64,000 nucleotides of DNA from an uncultured Acetatifactor sp. (GTDB lineage Bacteria > Bacillota > Clostridia > Lachnospirales > Lachnospiraceae): the NCBI GenBank assembly GCA_910580225.1, contig CAJTXE010000024.1, positions 7,275-71,274 on the forward strand, in the 5' to 3' direction. Below the pieces are notes generated by a model that did no database searches, was not told the DNA's origin, and saw nothing but the letters and a program-made list of their open reading frames with translations. A program made the position numbers and the translations under genes. Below, one piece after another: positions 7,794 through 15,714 of this stretch (positions are counted from its first letter, which is position 1; each line of letters opens with the position of its first letter).

Positions 7794-10367
7794 ATGGCAA
7801 AAAGACAAAGGAAAAACAATTCCGGCCGCGGAAGTACACTGATTGTCGCCGTCGTGTTGACATTCATCATATTGGGAACCGTGGTCTATTCTGTTGCAAG
7901 GCAGATCTCGTCCCAAATGACCCAATCCGCAATTGACAATCTAAGCGAAAGCCTGGGGCTGCTCCAAGGTACAATACAGGCGATTATGCACAAGGAAGCG
8001 GAATTTCAGAAACTCATTGCTCAGGAGCTTTCCCTTCTGGAAGACCCGGAAGCATTTGTTCTCTCTTACAACACTAATAAGACGATGATCAAAATGTCCA
8101 TCATTCCAGCGGGGGAAACCAAAGGCATTTCCAGCACAGGGGAAGTCTTTTCTGCAGAAGCGCTTGATTTCTCCTCCGGGAAAAAAATTGATGACCTGCC
8201 GTTGTCGGGTTCTTACCTGAATGATATGGGAACCTGGGCCTATACCATCGCCTGCCCTGTGACACAAAACGGAGAGCAAATCGCCACACTCTACATTGAA
8301 TATATTTACGATACCCTGGACGAGGCTCTGCCGCCCAAATTTTACAACAACAATGCCACACTCTATGTAATGGATGCCAGAAGCCAACGATTTGTGCTGA
8401 AACCCAAGGGAATCGGAGAAAGGGTAGCCGGACATATCAATCTCCAGGATTTTTATAATGCCAACAGGATATTGGAACCGGATATTCAGGCCACAGTCTC
8501 CGAAAGCATTCAGGAAGGAAAGCATGTCATGTTCTACCACCATGTCCGGGACAAGGAGTCCTTGATTTACATGTGGGCAGTGAACGACGGCGCACTTTAT
8601 CTCATCGGTTATGTGCCCATTCACTCCATCCAACAGGAGGGAAAGGCTGTAAACCAGAACATAATCTTTGTGGTGGCGGTAATGCTGGCGGCTTTCCTGA
8701 TCTGCTGTATCCTGTTTTTCCTGAACCAACGGCTGAAAAACAGCATTCAGCGGGAACAGGAGAAGGAACGGGAGCTGCACAATCAACAGCTGACAGAAGC
8801 TCTTCAGGCAGCCCAGATTGCCAGCAATTCCAAGACTATGTTCCTTTCCAATATGTCCCACGATATCCGTACCCCCATGAACGCCATCCTCGGCTTCACC
8901 ACGCTGCTGGCAAAGGATGCTGACAATCCTGTCAAAGTCAGGGAATATACAAAGAAGATCACCGCTTCCGGCCAACATCTCCTGGGGCTGATCAATGACG
9001 TACTGGATGTGTCCAAGATCGAGAGCGGAAAAGCCGTGCTCACCCTTGGGGAATTCACCCTGGACAGTATGATCTCTTCCATAGATGCAATCATCCGCCC
9101 CATGGCAAAGGGAAAGAATCAGAAATTTGATGTGACAGTCAGTCATATCAATCATGAACGGCTCATCGGAGATGAGACACGGATGAATCAGATCCTGATA
9201 AATCTCCTCTCCAACTCCGTCAAATATACACCGGAAGGAGGACATATCTGGCTGCGTATCATCGGTTTAGATCAGCGTTCCAGCCAGTTTGAACACTTTA
9301 AGATTGAAGTGGAGGACAACGGATACGGAATGACCCCGGAATACCTGCCTGTTATTTTTGACGCTTTCACCAGAGCTGAAAACAGCACTACCAACAAGGT
9401 ACAGGGAACCGGACTGGGCATGGCCATCACCAAAAACATCGTTGAATTGATGGGCGGAACGATTCACGTCACCAGTGAAGTAAACAAAGGAACTCTGTTT
9501 ACAGTGGAGCTGGAACTTCGGATTCCGGACCATACAGCTGACGGGCAGTTCTGGCAGGAAAAGGGCATTACGCGGATACTGGCCGTAGATGACGAGTCCT
9601 ACATTCTGGATAATATCCGTATGCTGATGAGAGACACCGGCGTGATCACGGATACCTGCACCAACGGTGAAGAAGCCCTTGGGCAGATCAGACAGGCCAG
9701 GAAAAAGGGGTATACCTATGATGTCATCCTGATGGACTGGAACATGCCGGGAATGGATGGCATAGAGACAGCCAGACAGATTCGGGCAGAGGTGGCTGAC
9801 GGCGTCTCCATCCTGTTTCTCACCGCCTGTGACTGGGATGAAATCAAGGAGAAGGCGGAAAGCATCGGCGTTGACGGCTTTCTGGCAAAGCCCTTCTTTG
9901 TATCCGCTCTGAAGGAAAAACTTGTGGAACTGCATTCCGGTGGGAGCTCTGCGAAATCCCCTGCAGAAAATATCCCCAATACAGTTCTGGAAGGACGTCA
10001 TTTCCTTGTAGCGGAAGATAACGAAATCAATTCCGAAATCCTTCTGGAGCTTTTTGATATGGAAGGCGCATCCTGTACTGTGGCAGAAAACGGCCGCCTG
10101 GCAGTGGAAGCATTCTCCGCCTCCTCCCCCGGAACCTTTGATGCCATTTTAATGGATGTACAGATGCCGATAATGAACGGATACGACGCAACCCGGGAAA
10201 TCCGTGCCTTAAGCCGAGAAGATGCCGCTTCCATTCCTGTCATCGCCATGACCGCCAACGCTTTTGCTGAGGATGTGAAAGATGCCCTGGACGCCGGAAT
10301 GAACGACCATATTGCAAAACCCATTGACATCGAAATCATCAAAAGGATTCTAAGCAAATATTTATAA
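7794..10367 (+). CDS. Hybrid sensor histidine kinase with two receiver domains
   Basis: An 857-residue membrane sensor. A first membrane helix is at about residues 14-36, then an extracellular sensing region of about 250 residues, and a second helix near 290-312. HisKA follows with the phospho-acceptor H in MSHDIRTPMN (near 356), then a HATPase_c domain (N box NLLSNSVKYTP; G boxes DNGYGM and GTGLGMAI). Receiver 1 is near 590-715 (phospho-Asp in ILMDWNMPGMDG) and receiver 2 near 738-857 (ILMDVQMPIMNG). There is no output DNA-binding domain, so phosphate must pass to an unlinked regulator or affect behaviour directly. I chose the ATG at 7794, with AAAGGTG nine bases upstream, rather than the GTG at 7782. 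The next gene, 22 bases on, is a binding lipoprotein that may feed it a ligand. Confidence 0.93.
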   Translation: MAKRQRKNNSGRGSTLIVAVVLTFIILGTVVYSVARQISSQMTQSAIDNLSESLGLLQGTIQAIMHKEAEFQKLIAQELSLLEDPEAFVLSYNTNKTMIKMSIIPAGETKGISSTGEVFSAEALDFSSGKKIDDLPLSGSYLNDMGTWAYTIACPVTQNGEQIATLYIEYIYDTLDEALPPKFYNNNATLYVMDARSQRFVLKPKGIGERVAGHINLQDFYNANRILEPDIQATVSESIQEGKHVMFYHHVRDKESLIYMWAVNDGALYLIGYVPIHSIQQEGKAVNQNIIFVVAVMLAAFLICCILFFLNQRLKNSIQREQEKERELHNQQLTEALQAAQIASNSKTMFLSNMSHDIRTPMNAILGFTTLLAKDADNPVKVREYTKKITASGQHLLGLINDVLDVSKIESGKAVLTLGEFTLDSMISSIDAIIRPMAKGKNQKFDVTVSHINHERLIGDETRMNQILINLLSNSVKYTPEGGHIWLRIIGLDQRSSQFEHFKIEVEDNGYGMTPEYLPVIFDAFTRAENSTTNKVQGTGLGMAITKNIVELMGGTIHVTSEVNKGTLFTVELELRIPDHTADGQFWQEKGITRILAVDDESYILDNIRMLMRDTGVITDTCTNGEEALGQIRQARKKGYTYDVILMDWNMPGMDGIETARQIRAEVADGVSILFLTACDWDEIKEKAESIGVDGFLAKPFFVSALKEKLVELHSGGSSAKSPAENIPNTVLEGRHFLVAEDNEINSEILLELFDMEGASCTVAENGRLAVEAFSASSPGTFDAILMDVQMPIMNGYDATREIRALSREDAASIPVIAMTANAFAEDVKDALDAGMNDHIAKPIDIEIIKRILSKYL

Positions 10368-10389
10368 GATAGCAGAAAAGGAAATCAGT

Positions 10390-11694
10390 ATGAAAAAGAG
10401 AAACCGAACGTTGAGGAGTGTTTTATTGACAGGAGCATTCCTTTGGACTCTATCAGCCTGCGGAAGACCTGATGCTGACAAAAACCTGATCACAAACCCG
10501 GATGAGACCAAGGTGGTAGTAAATATGTTCACTCCTATGGAAAAATCCAATCCCAATGCAGATAACACCGCCAGGACAGCTCAGGAACTCACAGTCATAG
10601 CTGCCGAGGAAGCCCTGGGGCTGCAGGTAGAGTACAGAACCTATACCGCCGAAAACTATCAGGAAAAAACTTATGACGAAGTCTTAATAGACAGAGCCCG
10701 GAACAATATGGACGATATCTACCTGCTCAATCCGGATGTCCTGCTGCTGCTGGGCAGCGAAGGCTATCTGGCAGATCTGTCCCATCTGGAAAGCGCAAAA
10801 AATCTGCGGGATGTGGTAAAGGTTGCCAATACAGTAAACGGTAAACTGGTGGGCATTCCCCAGGAGGTGGTCGCTTACGGCCTGTTTGTCAACAAAGATA
10901 TATTTGATCAGTATCAGTTAGAGCTGCCTAACACTCCGGAAGAATTTCTGGAATGCTGTCGGGTATTTCAGGAAAACGGCATTGAGACGCCGGTAGGCGC
11001 CAATCGCTGGTGGCTGGAAACCTTCGTGCTGGCCCAGGGATATGCCGATCTGTACAACGGCGGCAACACAGAGGCTGAAATCGCCGCCCTCAACAGCGGA
11101 GAAGCAAAAATGAGCGATTATATGCGTCCCGGTTTTGAATTTCTCCAGGAAATGATCCGCAAGGGCTATATTGATGCCCAAAAAGCCTATGTCTCTGAAG
11201 CCATCGAAGGAGAGGGGCCCGATTTTCTGGCCGGAAAAACCCCTATTGTCATGGCCTACTGGGGTGCGGCAATCTCTGAGACTGCATACGGAAACCCGGA
11301 CTTTAATATGCAGGTTATCGGTTTTCCCAGCAGCCGGGGTCAGATGCCGGTAGTTCCCATGACCGGCTATGGAATCAGCGCAAATGCAGACAATCTGGAA
11401 AGTGCAATGGCCACTCTGGATTTCATTGTTTCTGACGAAATGCTGCAGCTGTATTCCGAGAACAACCAGGTCATCTCCCCTTCCAAAAATGTAAATGTAG
11501 AGTGTATCGACGCGCTGAAGTCTCTCAATGACAGAATCAATGAAGGCGTCTATGTCCTTGGTTCCAATGCCAATATGAAAGTAGAGCAATGGGGAAATAT
11601 CTGTCTGGTGGTGCGGCAGCTGTTAAACGGCGCTTCGGTGGAGGAATGCATGGCTGAATTCGACCGCATTCAGGCAGAAGCCCTGGGAGAGTAA
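10390..11694 (+). CDS. Extracellular solute-binding lipoprotein (ABC family 1 type), orphan
   Basis: A 434-residue secreted lipoprotein: positively charged N-terminus, hydrophobic stretch, and lipobox LSAC with the lipidated Cys at residue 24. The mature part resembles carbohydrate-binding SBP family 1 proteins (segments GIPQEVVAYGLFVNKDIF, MAYWGAAISE and PMTGYGISANA are typical). No permease or ATPase gene is nearby. It is encoded 22 bases after the hybrid histidine kinase, so it may act as a ligand-capturing co-sensor rather than a transport component. That role is an inference from context; it could also serve a transporter encoded elsewhere. The bidirectional terminator at 11810-11840 follows. 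Confidence 0.9.
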   Translation: MKKRNRTLRSVLLTGAFLWTLSACGRPDADKNLITNPDETKVVVNMFTPMEKSNPNADNTARTAQELTVIAAEEALGLQVEYRTYTAENYQEKTYDEVLIDRARNNMDDIYLLNPDVLLLLGSEGYLADLSHLESAKNLRDVVKVANTVNGKLVGIPQEVVAYGLFVNKDIFDQYQLELPNTPEEFLECCRVFQENGIETPVGANRWWLETFVLAQGYADLYNGGNTEAEIAALNSGEAKMSDYMRPGFEFLQEMIRKGYIDAQKAYVSEAIEGEGPDFLAGKTPIVMAYWGAAISETAYGNPDFNMQVIGFPSSRGQMPVVPMTGYGISANADNLESAMATLDFIVSDEMLQLYSENNQVISPSKNVNVECIDALKSLNDRINEGVYVLGSNANMKVEQWGNICLVVRQLLNGASVEECMAEFDRIQAEALGE

Positions 11695-11809
11695 TTTCCC
11701 CGGCGGATTCTCTTTTCCGATTATAACTGCCGGAACCACCTCTTGCTCCCTCAAATACAGGATTTATCTCTTTTTTCAACGCTCTTCTGCCAACCTATAC
11801 TCAGAAAGT

Positions 11810-11840
11810 GCCGGATTTTTATACCCTATGGAAATCCGGC
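11810..11840. terminator. Bidirectional terminator between convergent genes
   Basis: A perfect 9-bp stem GCCGGATTT/AAATCCGGC with a 13-base loop lies between the convergent SBP and histidine kinase genes. T-rich flanks lie on the rightward side and A-rich flanks upstream. It could stop transcription from both sides. Confidence 0.6.
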
Positions 11841-11884
11841 CGCTCTTTTCAATCCTGTTCCCCTCAAAGTCGCACGCTCTGTAG

Positions 11885-12955
11885 TCATTCTCTGTACCGG
11901 TCTCCTTTCGCAGTCCTCGGAATCCCCAGTACCACTTTGGTTCCCTGCCCCTCCTCACTCTCCACCTGCACCGTAATTCCAAGCTGCGCATACACCCTTT
12001 TGCTCAGATAGAGCCCAATCCCAGTGGAACGCTTCTCCAATCTTCCGTTATATCCGGTAAATCCTCTTTCAAAGATTCGTGGCAGATCTTCCCGGCGAAT
12101 TCCGATCCCCGTATCCTCCAGGTAAAACATGACTTTCTCCCCTTCCGTTCCTGCCCCCATGGTAATCCTGCCTCCGGACGTATACTTGATGCTGTTGGAC
12201 AGAAGCTGCTCCAGGCAAAAGATGAACCATTTTTCATCTGTTAAAATACGAAAATCCATTTCTTTCAGTTCCAGTTTCAGCCCCTTGTTGATAAAAAGGA
12301 CGGAAAATTTCTTCACCGCCGTTCTGACCAACTGTCCCAGTTGGTACTCCTGCAGCACCAAGTCGGAAGAAATGCTCTCCAGGCGCTGAAAGGCCAGAAC
12401 CATCTCCACATACTGCCCGATCTTAAACAGCTCCTCCTTCATCAGAAAACAATCCTTCTCCGAAATCTCCTGTCTGTTCAGCAAAAGCTTCATTGCGGAG
12501 ATGGGCGTTTTGATCTGATGTGTCCACATCAAATAATAATCCCCGCATTCTGCCGCTTTCTCCTCCCATCCCATCTTTTCCTTACTCTGCCTGTCATTGA
12601 GAGATGCCAGGAAAAAAATCAGTGCCTGCTCATAGCTCTCCACTGCCTCCATGGAGCCCTCCACACTTTTCAGTATCTTTTCCCCGTTCTCGGAAAACAC
12701 CTCTCCGGACTGTCGAAAATGTCGATAAACCGCTTCCAACCGACTGCTTTTCCGAACATACTTCATCCCCTCCAGGATACCTGCCATGGCCCACACAGCC
12801 GTGGTCAGCACCATTGCATACAAAAGCTTCCCCAGGTTCTCTATATGGTACAGGCTTCCCACTGCCAGAAACAAAAAGGCAGTCAGAAAATACATCATTA
12901 TTACAACTCTTTTTTCCCGCAAATAACGAATCCACAATCTCTGTTTCTGCTCCAT
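11885..12955 (-). CDS. BceS/GraS-like intramembrane-sensing histidine kinase
   Basis: A 356-residue kinase with two membrane helices (about 17-35 and 42-62) separated by only a few residues. This is the layout of intramembrane-sensing kinases such as BceS and GraS, which usually take their signal from a partner ABC transporter. The H box WTHQIKTPIS has H146; the catalytic domain shows NSIKYT, DTGIGI and TGIGLYL. I chose the ATG at 12955 because GGGAGG lies just upstream; a longer frame reaches 13039 but overlaps the regulator. The response regulator is 61 bases upstream. No BceAB-type transporter is present in the window, unusual for this group. The ligand is unknown, commonly a cell-wall-active peptide. 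Confidence 0.88.
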   Translation of the reverse strand: MEQKQRLWIRYLREKRVVIMMYFLTAFLFLAVGSLYHIENLGKLLYAMVLTTAVWAMAGILEGMKYVRKSSRLEAVYRHFRQSGEVFSENGEKILKSVEGSMEAVESYEQALIFFLASLNDRQSKEKMGWEEKAAECGDYYLMWTHQIKTPISAMKLLLNRQEISEKDCFLMKEELFKIGQYVEMVLAFQRLESISSDLVLQEYQLGQLVRTAVKKFSVLFINKGLKLELKEMDFRILTDEKWFIFCLEQLLSNSIKYTSGGRITMGAGTEGEKVMFYLEDTGIGIRREDLPRIFERGFTGYNGRLEKRSTGIGLYLSKRVYAQLGITVQVESEEGQGTKVVLGIPRTAKGDRYRE

Positions 12956-13016
12956 GTCTCCCTCCCATATCAGCTTCACCTTCCCGTCCAGACGGCCCTC
13001 ACTTTCCTTCCCGGTC

Positions 13017-13718
13017 TTAGTCTCCGATAATGTATCCAACCCCTTTCTTTGTGCGGATCAGCTTTCCTGCCCCTGACACTTCCAGTTTCTTCCGAAGACG
13101 GGTCATATTGACGGTAAGGGTATTGTCATCCACAAAGCAGTCATTGTCCCATAGCCGCTTCATGATGGCCTCCCTGGATACCGTTTTTCCCGCATTCTCA
13201 AACAAAAGCTGCAGAATCCGAAATTCGTTTTTCGTCAGATCCAGTTTCTGTCCCTCTACCAGGAGAGAAGCATCTGCCAGATTCAGAATCAGCCCTCCCC
13301 ATTCCATCACATTTGTCTGCCCCCGAAAGGCATAGGTCCTCCTTAATATGGCCAGAACCTTGGCTGAGAGCACCTCGGGTTCAAAAGGTTTTACCACAAA
13401 GTCGTCTCCTCCCATATTCACCGCCATTACTATGTTCATATGATCACCCGCGGAAGAGACAAAGATGATAGGCACCTGAGAAACCTGGCGGATCTGACTG
13501 CACCAATAATAACCGTTGAAAAAAGGAAGGCCGATGTCCATCAGCACCAGATGGGGAGAGTAGGCCGCAAACTCCGACAACACATTGCCTAAGTCCTCGG
13601 CACAACGCACCTCATACCCCCACTTTTCCAGATGAAGCTTTATTTCTCTTGCAATTACAGCGTCATCTTCCACCAGAAGAAGCCTGTATTTTACCTCACT
13701 GTCTGATCCACTGTTCAT
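13017..13718 (-). CDS. OmpR/PhoB-family response regulator
   Basis: A 233-residue regulator with an N-terminal receiver (acidic pocket EDD at 17-19, phospho-Asp D61 in LVLMDIGLP) and a C-terminal winged-helix DNA-binding domain (KNEFRILQLL, then DDNTLTVNMTRLRKKL). The start at 13718 follows GGGAGGTGGGAAAG; the frame extends 17 codons further upstream without support. It is encoded directly before the BceS-like kinase and most likely is its partner. It lies 73 bases after iscU, so it may be read through from the iscSU promoter or have its own. Target genes are not visible here. Confidence 0.92.
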   Translation of the reverse strand: MNSGSDSEVKYRLLLVEDDAVIAREIKLHLEKWGYEVRCAEDLGNVLSEFAAYSPHLVLMDIGLPFFNGYYWCSQIRQVSQVPIIFVSSAGDHMNIVMAVNMGGDDFVVKPFEPEVLSAKVLAILRRTYAFRGQTNVMEWGGLILNLADASLLVEGQKLDLTKNEFRILQLLFENAGKTVSREAIMKRLWDNDCFVDDNTLTVNMTRLRKKLEVSGAGKLIRTKKGVGYIIGD

Positions 13719-13791
13719 CTTTCCCACCTCCCAGTTATGGCAATCCCTTCTGCCCGCCGATGCTGACATTCTGCCAATGCCCTGTATGGCA

Positions 13792-14205
13792 TTATGGCAT
13801 ATCCTTCAAAGGCTTCTCCAGCCCCCGGATGACAATTCCATTCCTCTCCCCATAGTCCCAGAGGGCTGCATGGATGGCCTCCTCTGCAAGCAGGGAACAA
13901 TGTACCTTCACCGGCGGCAATCCGTCCAGGGCCTCCATAACCGCTTTATTTGTCACTTCCAGTGCTTCCTGAACCGTCTTTCCCTTTAACAGTTCCGTAG
14001 CCATGGAACTGGCGGCCACTGCGGCTCCGCACCCGAATGTCTTGAATTTCGCCTCCCGAATCCTTCCGCTGTGATCAATGTCCAGATATATCCTCATAAT
14101 ATCGCCGCATTTGGCATTGCCTGCGGTACCTATGCCGCTGGCGTTCTCCATCTCCCCCATATTTCTGGGATTCTGAAAATGATCCATCACTTTTTCGCTG
14201 TACAT
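13792..14205 (-). CDS. iscU: Fe-S cluster scaffold IscU/NifU N-domain type
   Basis: Scaffold on which Fe-S clusters are assembled from sulfur given by the cysteine desulfurase. The 137-residue protein has the three conserved cysteines, C33 (AKCGD), C59 (FGCGAA) and C103 (HCSLLA), and the MYSEKVMDHFQNPRN start typical of the Clostridia NifU-like family. It begins ten bases after iscS, so the two are co-transcribed. There is no iscA, hscA or iscR beside it, the usual state for the minimal clostridial ISC pair. Confidence 0.95.
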   Translation of the reverse strand: MYSEKVMDHFQNPRNMGEMENASGIGTAGNAKCGDIMRIYLDIDHSGRIREAKFKTFGCGAAVAASSMATELLKGKTVQEALEVTNKAVMEALDGLPPVKVHCSLLAEEAIHAALWDYGERNGIVIRGLEKPLKDMP

Positions 14206-14215
14206 TGGTATGCCC

Positions 14216-15394
14216 TCACGCTCCCTTCCCGGACTTCACAAAATCCTCATACAAAGGCGACATCTCCCGCAGCCTGGTTACAATGGCCTTCAGCGCTTCC
14301 ACCACCTCGTCCATTTCTTCTCTGGTATTTTCTTCAGACAAAGTCATCCTCAGGGATCCGTGCGCTTCCTCATGTTCCAGCCCCATGGCCAAAAGCACAT
14401 GGGAAGGATCCAGGGAACCAGAAGTACAGGCGGAACCGCTGGAAGCGCAGATCCCCCTCATATCCAGCATGATCAGCAGGGATTCTCCTTCTATAAATCG
14501 AAAAGATATATTCGCATTTCCGGGCAGCCGTTTCTCCCTGTGCCCGTTTAACCGGCAGTAAGGAATCTGCTCTTCTATCTTTCGTATCAGATAATCCCGC
14601 AGCTCCCTTTCCTTCCTGCCCTTTTCCTCCATCCGGGCTGCCGCCCTGGCTGCCGCAGCGCCAAACCCCACAATGGCGGGCACATTTTCTGTACCTGCCC
14701 TCCGGTTCCGCTCCTGAGCGCCGCCGTGGACAAAGGGACCAAGCTTCAGCCCGCTGCGGACATAGAGCATCCCCACTCCTTTCGGTCCGTTCAGCTTATG
14801 GGCGCTGGCGCTTAACATGTCGATTTTCAGCGCCTCCACATCGATGGGAACCTGACCGAATGCCTGAACTGCATCTGTATGAAACAGTATCCCCCGCTCC
14901 CTGGCAATTGCACCGATCTCCCCCACAGGTTCCAGAGTACCGATCTCATTGTTTGCAAACATCACGCTGATGAGAACAGTATCCGGACGAATGGCCGCCT
15001 TCAGCATTTCCGGATCCACCAGTCCCTCCCCATCCACATCCAGATATGTAACCGCAAAACCGTTTTCCTCCAGGTAACGGCATGTATGAAGAACGGCATG
15101 GTGCTCTATTTTTGTGGTGATGATATGCCTTCCCTTCTTCCTACAGGCCTCCGCCGCCGCTTTTAAAGCCCAGTTGTCGGCTTCTGTTCCCCCCGCTGTA
15201 AAATAAATCTCCTCCTGCTTCGCCCCAATCACGGAAGCGATGGATCTCCTTGCCGTGTTGACAGCCTTTTTTCCGGCGGAACCCATGGAATAAATGGCGC
15301 TGGGATTGCCGTAAATCTCCCCAAAAAAGGGAAGCATGGCTTCCACTACCTCCGGTGCGGTCTTTGTGGTGGCCGCATTATCCAAATATATCAT
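14216..15394 (-). CDS. iscS: Cysteine desulfurase IscS/NifS
   Basis: PLP enzyme that takes sulfur from cysteine for Fe-S clusters and thio-modified tRNA. In 392 residues it shows MIYLDNAATT at the N-terminus, PLP contacts (TEADN; H98-H99 in EHHA), the lysine that binds PLP at K200 in SAHKLNGPKG, and the active Cys loop CASSGSACTSG near 315-325. The ATG at 15394 has AAAGGAG eight bases upstream; the longer frame to 15412 begins on a TTG inside the SD and is unlikely. A strong promoter at 15668-15696 gives a long leader of about 265 bases. Confidence 0.95.
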   Translation of the reverse strand: MIYLDNAATTKTAPEVVEAMLPFFGEIYGNPSAIYSMGSAGKKAVNTARRSIASVIGAKQEEIYFTAGGTEADNWALKAAAEACRKKGRHIITTKIEHHAVLHTCRYLEENGFAVTYLDVDGEGLVDPEMLKAAIRPDTVLISVMFANNEIGTLEPVGEIGAIARERGILFHTDAVQAFGQVPIDVEALKIDMLSASAHKLNGPKGVGMLYVRSGLKLGPFVHGGAQERNRRAGTENVPAIVGFGAAAARAAARMEEKGRKERELRDYLIRKIEEQIPYCRLNGHREKRLPGNANISFRFIEGESLLIMLDMRGICASSGSACTSGSLDPSHVLLAMGLEHEEAHGSLRMTLSEENTREEMDEVVEALKAIVTRLREMSPLYEDFVKSGKGA

Positions 15395-15647
15395 GACACG
15401 CTCTCCTTTCAAATCCCCTCCGACCTGTGTTGGGTTTCCGACAGGTCTTCCCTGTCCTGTATCCCCGTCATCCTGCGCCTGTCCCGGCAGGCAGCTGTCC
15501 GCCTGCAGTGCAGAATATCGTACAGTCCGATCCCGGAATGCCCTGAAACACGGCTTCCAGTCTCTGCGGCCGGAAGCTGCTGCGTTTTCCCTTCCTGTCC
15601 AACATTCGGATACCTGAATATCCTCCGCTTTTACTAATTCATACTGT

Positions 15648-15675
15648 TTGACTAGGAATTCAATGCAAGTATATC
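15648..15675 (+). promoter_or_regulatory. spoVB promoter candidate
   Basis: -35 TTGACT and -10 TATATC with a 16-base spacer, about 40 bases before the spoVB ATG. Its -10 overlaps the -10 of the opposite iscS promoter. A sporulation sigma factor could also drive spoVB, but I found no well-spaced sigma-E site. Confidence 0.45.
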
Positions 15676-15696
15676 ACTCACAAACGGTTCTGTCAA
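15668..15696 (-). promoter_or_regulatory. iscS promoter
   Basis: On the minus strand, -35 TTGACA and -10 TATACT with a 17-base spacer, one mismatch from the sigma-A consensus. Confidence 0.75.
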
Positions 15697-15714
15697 CCTC
15701 CTCCGGGGAATATA

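Larger units (their letters stand above)
15395..15714. other. iscS leader and iscS-spoVB divergent promoter region
   Basis: A 320-bp gap with no supported gene. Two divergent promoters overlap at their -10 elements (15648-15696). The 265-base iscS leader has one open frame (15468-15605, minus, 45 codons), but its SD is too far from the ATG and I do not call it. No Rrf2/IscR gene is present. Confidence 0.6.

Noticed and set aside
15468..15605. 45-codon open frame in the iscS leader (minus)
   Set aside because: GGAGG is about 15 bases from the ATG, composition is not protein-like and no family is recognised. It is probably chance.
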